Of a stretch of DNA of 12,461 nt, positions 12,070-12,461 are shown in pieces. Within the stretch, counting starts at the first letter, position 1; the number at the start of each line of letters is the position of its first letter. Below the pieces are notes generated by a model, which had not been told where the DNA came from, made no database searches, and was given only the letters and a program-made list of their open reading frames with translations. The translations under genes were made by a program, and so were the position numbers. Source of the stretch: an uncultured Collinsella sp. (lineage in GTDB: Bacteria; Actinomycetota; Coriobacteriia; Coriobacteriales; Coriobacteriaceae); the NCBI GenBank assembly GCA_902494465.1, contig CABUTH010000041.1:1-12461 (forward strand), given 5' to 3'.

Positions 12070-12461
12070 TTATCGCACGAAGTACCAGGGGCTTTCCTGC
12101 ACGGTGGGCTCCAGCGCGATGCCAGTGCGCTCCTTAAACAGATCCATGTCCTGTGATTTTTCGGTCCACCACGCATTGGGCTTAAAGGTCATGCTCTCAA
12201 TGACATGACCGACAAACACACTGTTGCGCAGCTTGGAGAAGTCGGTGTTCATGATCAGGATGGACGCGAGCACCAGCACAATGCCCAGAACCTTGATCGC
12301 ACCGGCGGGCTCGGCATAGACACCAATGCCCACCAGTACGGTGACGACCGTCTCGAAAGACATTACGACGGGAACTTTCGATGTCTCGAGCCCCATGGAC
12401 TGACCCTGCATATATAAGATGTATGCCACGGCTGTGTGGATGAGCCCAAAGCCAAGGAACA
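12070..12461 (-). CDS. EamA/DMT-family transporter, C-terminal part (truncated at window edge)
   Basis: The frame runs in from the right edge (about 130 residues visible). The visible start, FLGFGLIHTAVAYILYMQG, then a helix with VVMSFETVVTVLVGIGVYAE and the last membrane segment KVLGIVLVLASILIM, match the second EamA domain of a drug/metabolite-type exporter, usually of 10 membrane segments. After the last membrane helix there is a hydrophilic tail of nearly 60 residues (from about TDFSKLRNSV to PWYFVR) that is longer than usual for the family. The start lies outside the window; the GTG at 12429 inside the frame is not the real start. It is upstream of the PTS operon on the same strand with a 182-nt gap, so a separate unit is likely. 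The substrate is unknown; an amino acid or metabolite is typical. Confidence 0.75.
   Translation of the reverse strand, partial: FLGFGLIHTAVAYILYMQGQSMGLETSKVPVVMSFETVVTVLVGIGVYAEPAGAIKVLGIVLVLASILIMNTDFSKLRNSVFVGHVIESMTFKPNAWWTEKSQDMDLFKERTGIALEPTVQESPWYFVR

Noticed and set aside
11925..12176. 83-codon minus-strand open frame before EIIAB
   Set aside because: It overlaps the end of the EamA gene in another frame and covers the PTS promoter repeats; no family likeness.

Overview
The window is high-GC DNA with strong Shine-Dalgarno sites and a gene set (mannose-family PTS, FrlB-like SIS proteins, GntR/UTRA regulators, RecQ, YitT, HAD phosphatase) that fits a gut anaerobe of the Coriobacteriia. 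Collinsella is the best guess. This assignment is inference from gene content and style, not from a marker gene. Every complete gene is on the minus strand. The only plus-strand gene is the 3' end of a lactate/malate dehydrogenase at the left edge.

Layout from left to right: C-terminal part of an LDH/MDH-family enzyme (+, 1-480) and its terminator; a 181-bp nested palindrome (589-769); a minus-strand terminator and a FrlB-like sugar-phosphate deglycase, SIS1 (860-1828), whose promoter carries two copies of a tandem operator-like motif; a GntR/UTRA regulator (1973-2728) that begins 2 nt after recQ (2731-4710); a gene-free stretch with four successive inverted repeats (4711-5126); a second GntR/UTRA regulator (5127-5846); a YitT-family membrane protein (5951-6958); a gene-free stretch with another nested palindrome (6959-7313); a HAD phosphatase (7314-7943); a strong terminator; then a minus-strand operon read from right to left as PTS EIIAB (11887-10964), EIIC, EIID and a second FrlB-like deglycase, SIS2 (9087-8104); finally the C-terminal part of an EamA/DMT transporter (12070-12461).

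The likely shared job is use of glycated amines (Amadori compounds such as fructoselysine or glucoselysine). The mannose-family PTS would import and phosphorylate the substrate. SIS2, last gene of the PTS operon, and SIS1, about 6 kb away under its own promoter, would split the 6-phosphate into a hexose 6-phosphate and the free amino acid. This matches the logic of the gfr system of Salmonella (EIIA, B, C, D plus two SIS deglycases) and published reports of fructoselysine use by Collinsella, but here with an EIIAB fusion, two GntR/UTRA regulators of the FrlR type and a split locus. The exact substrate cannot be read from sequence; other amino-sugar or glycated substrates remain possible.

The intergenic DNA is unusually rich in structure. 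Three long palindromes share one plan (perfect outer arms, a symmetric mismatch block, an inner stem and a central loop). There are two smaller hairpins that look like REP elements, a run of four hairpins between recQ and the second regulator, and several short direct repeats with 9, 10 or 21 bp periods next to promoters.
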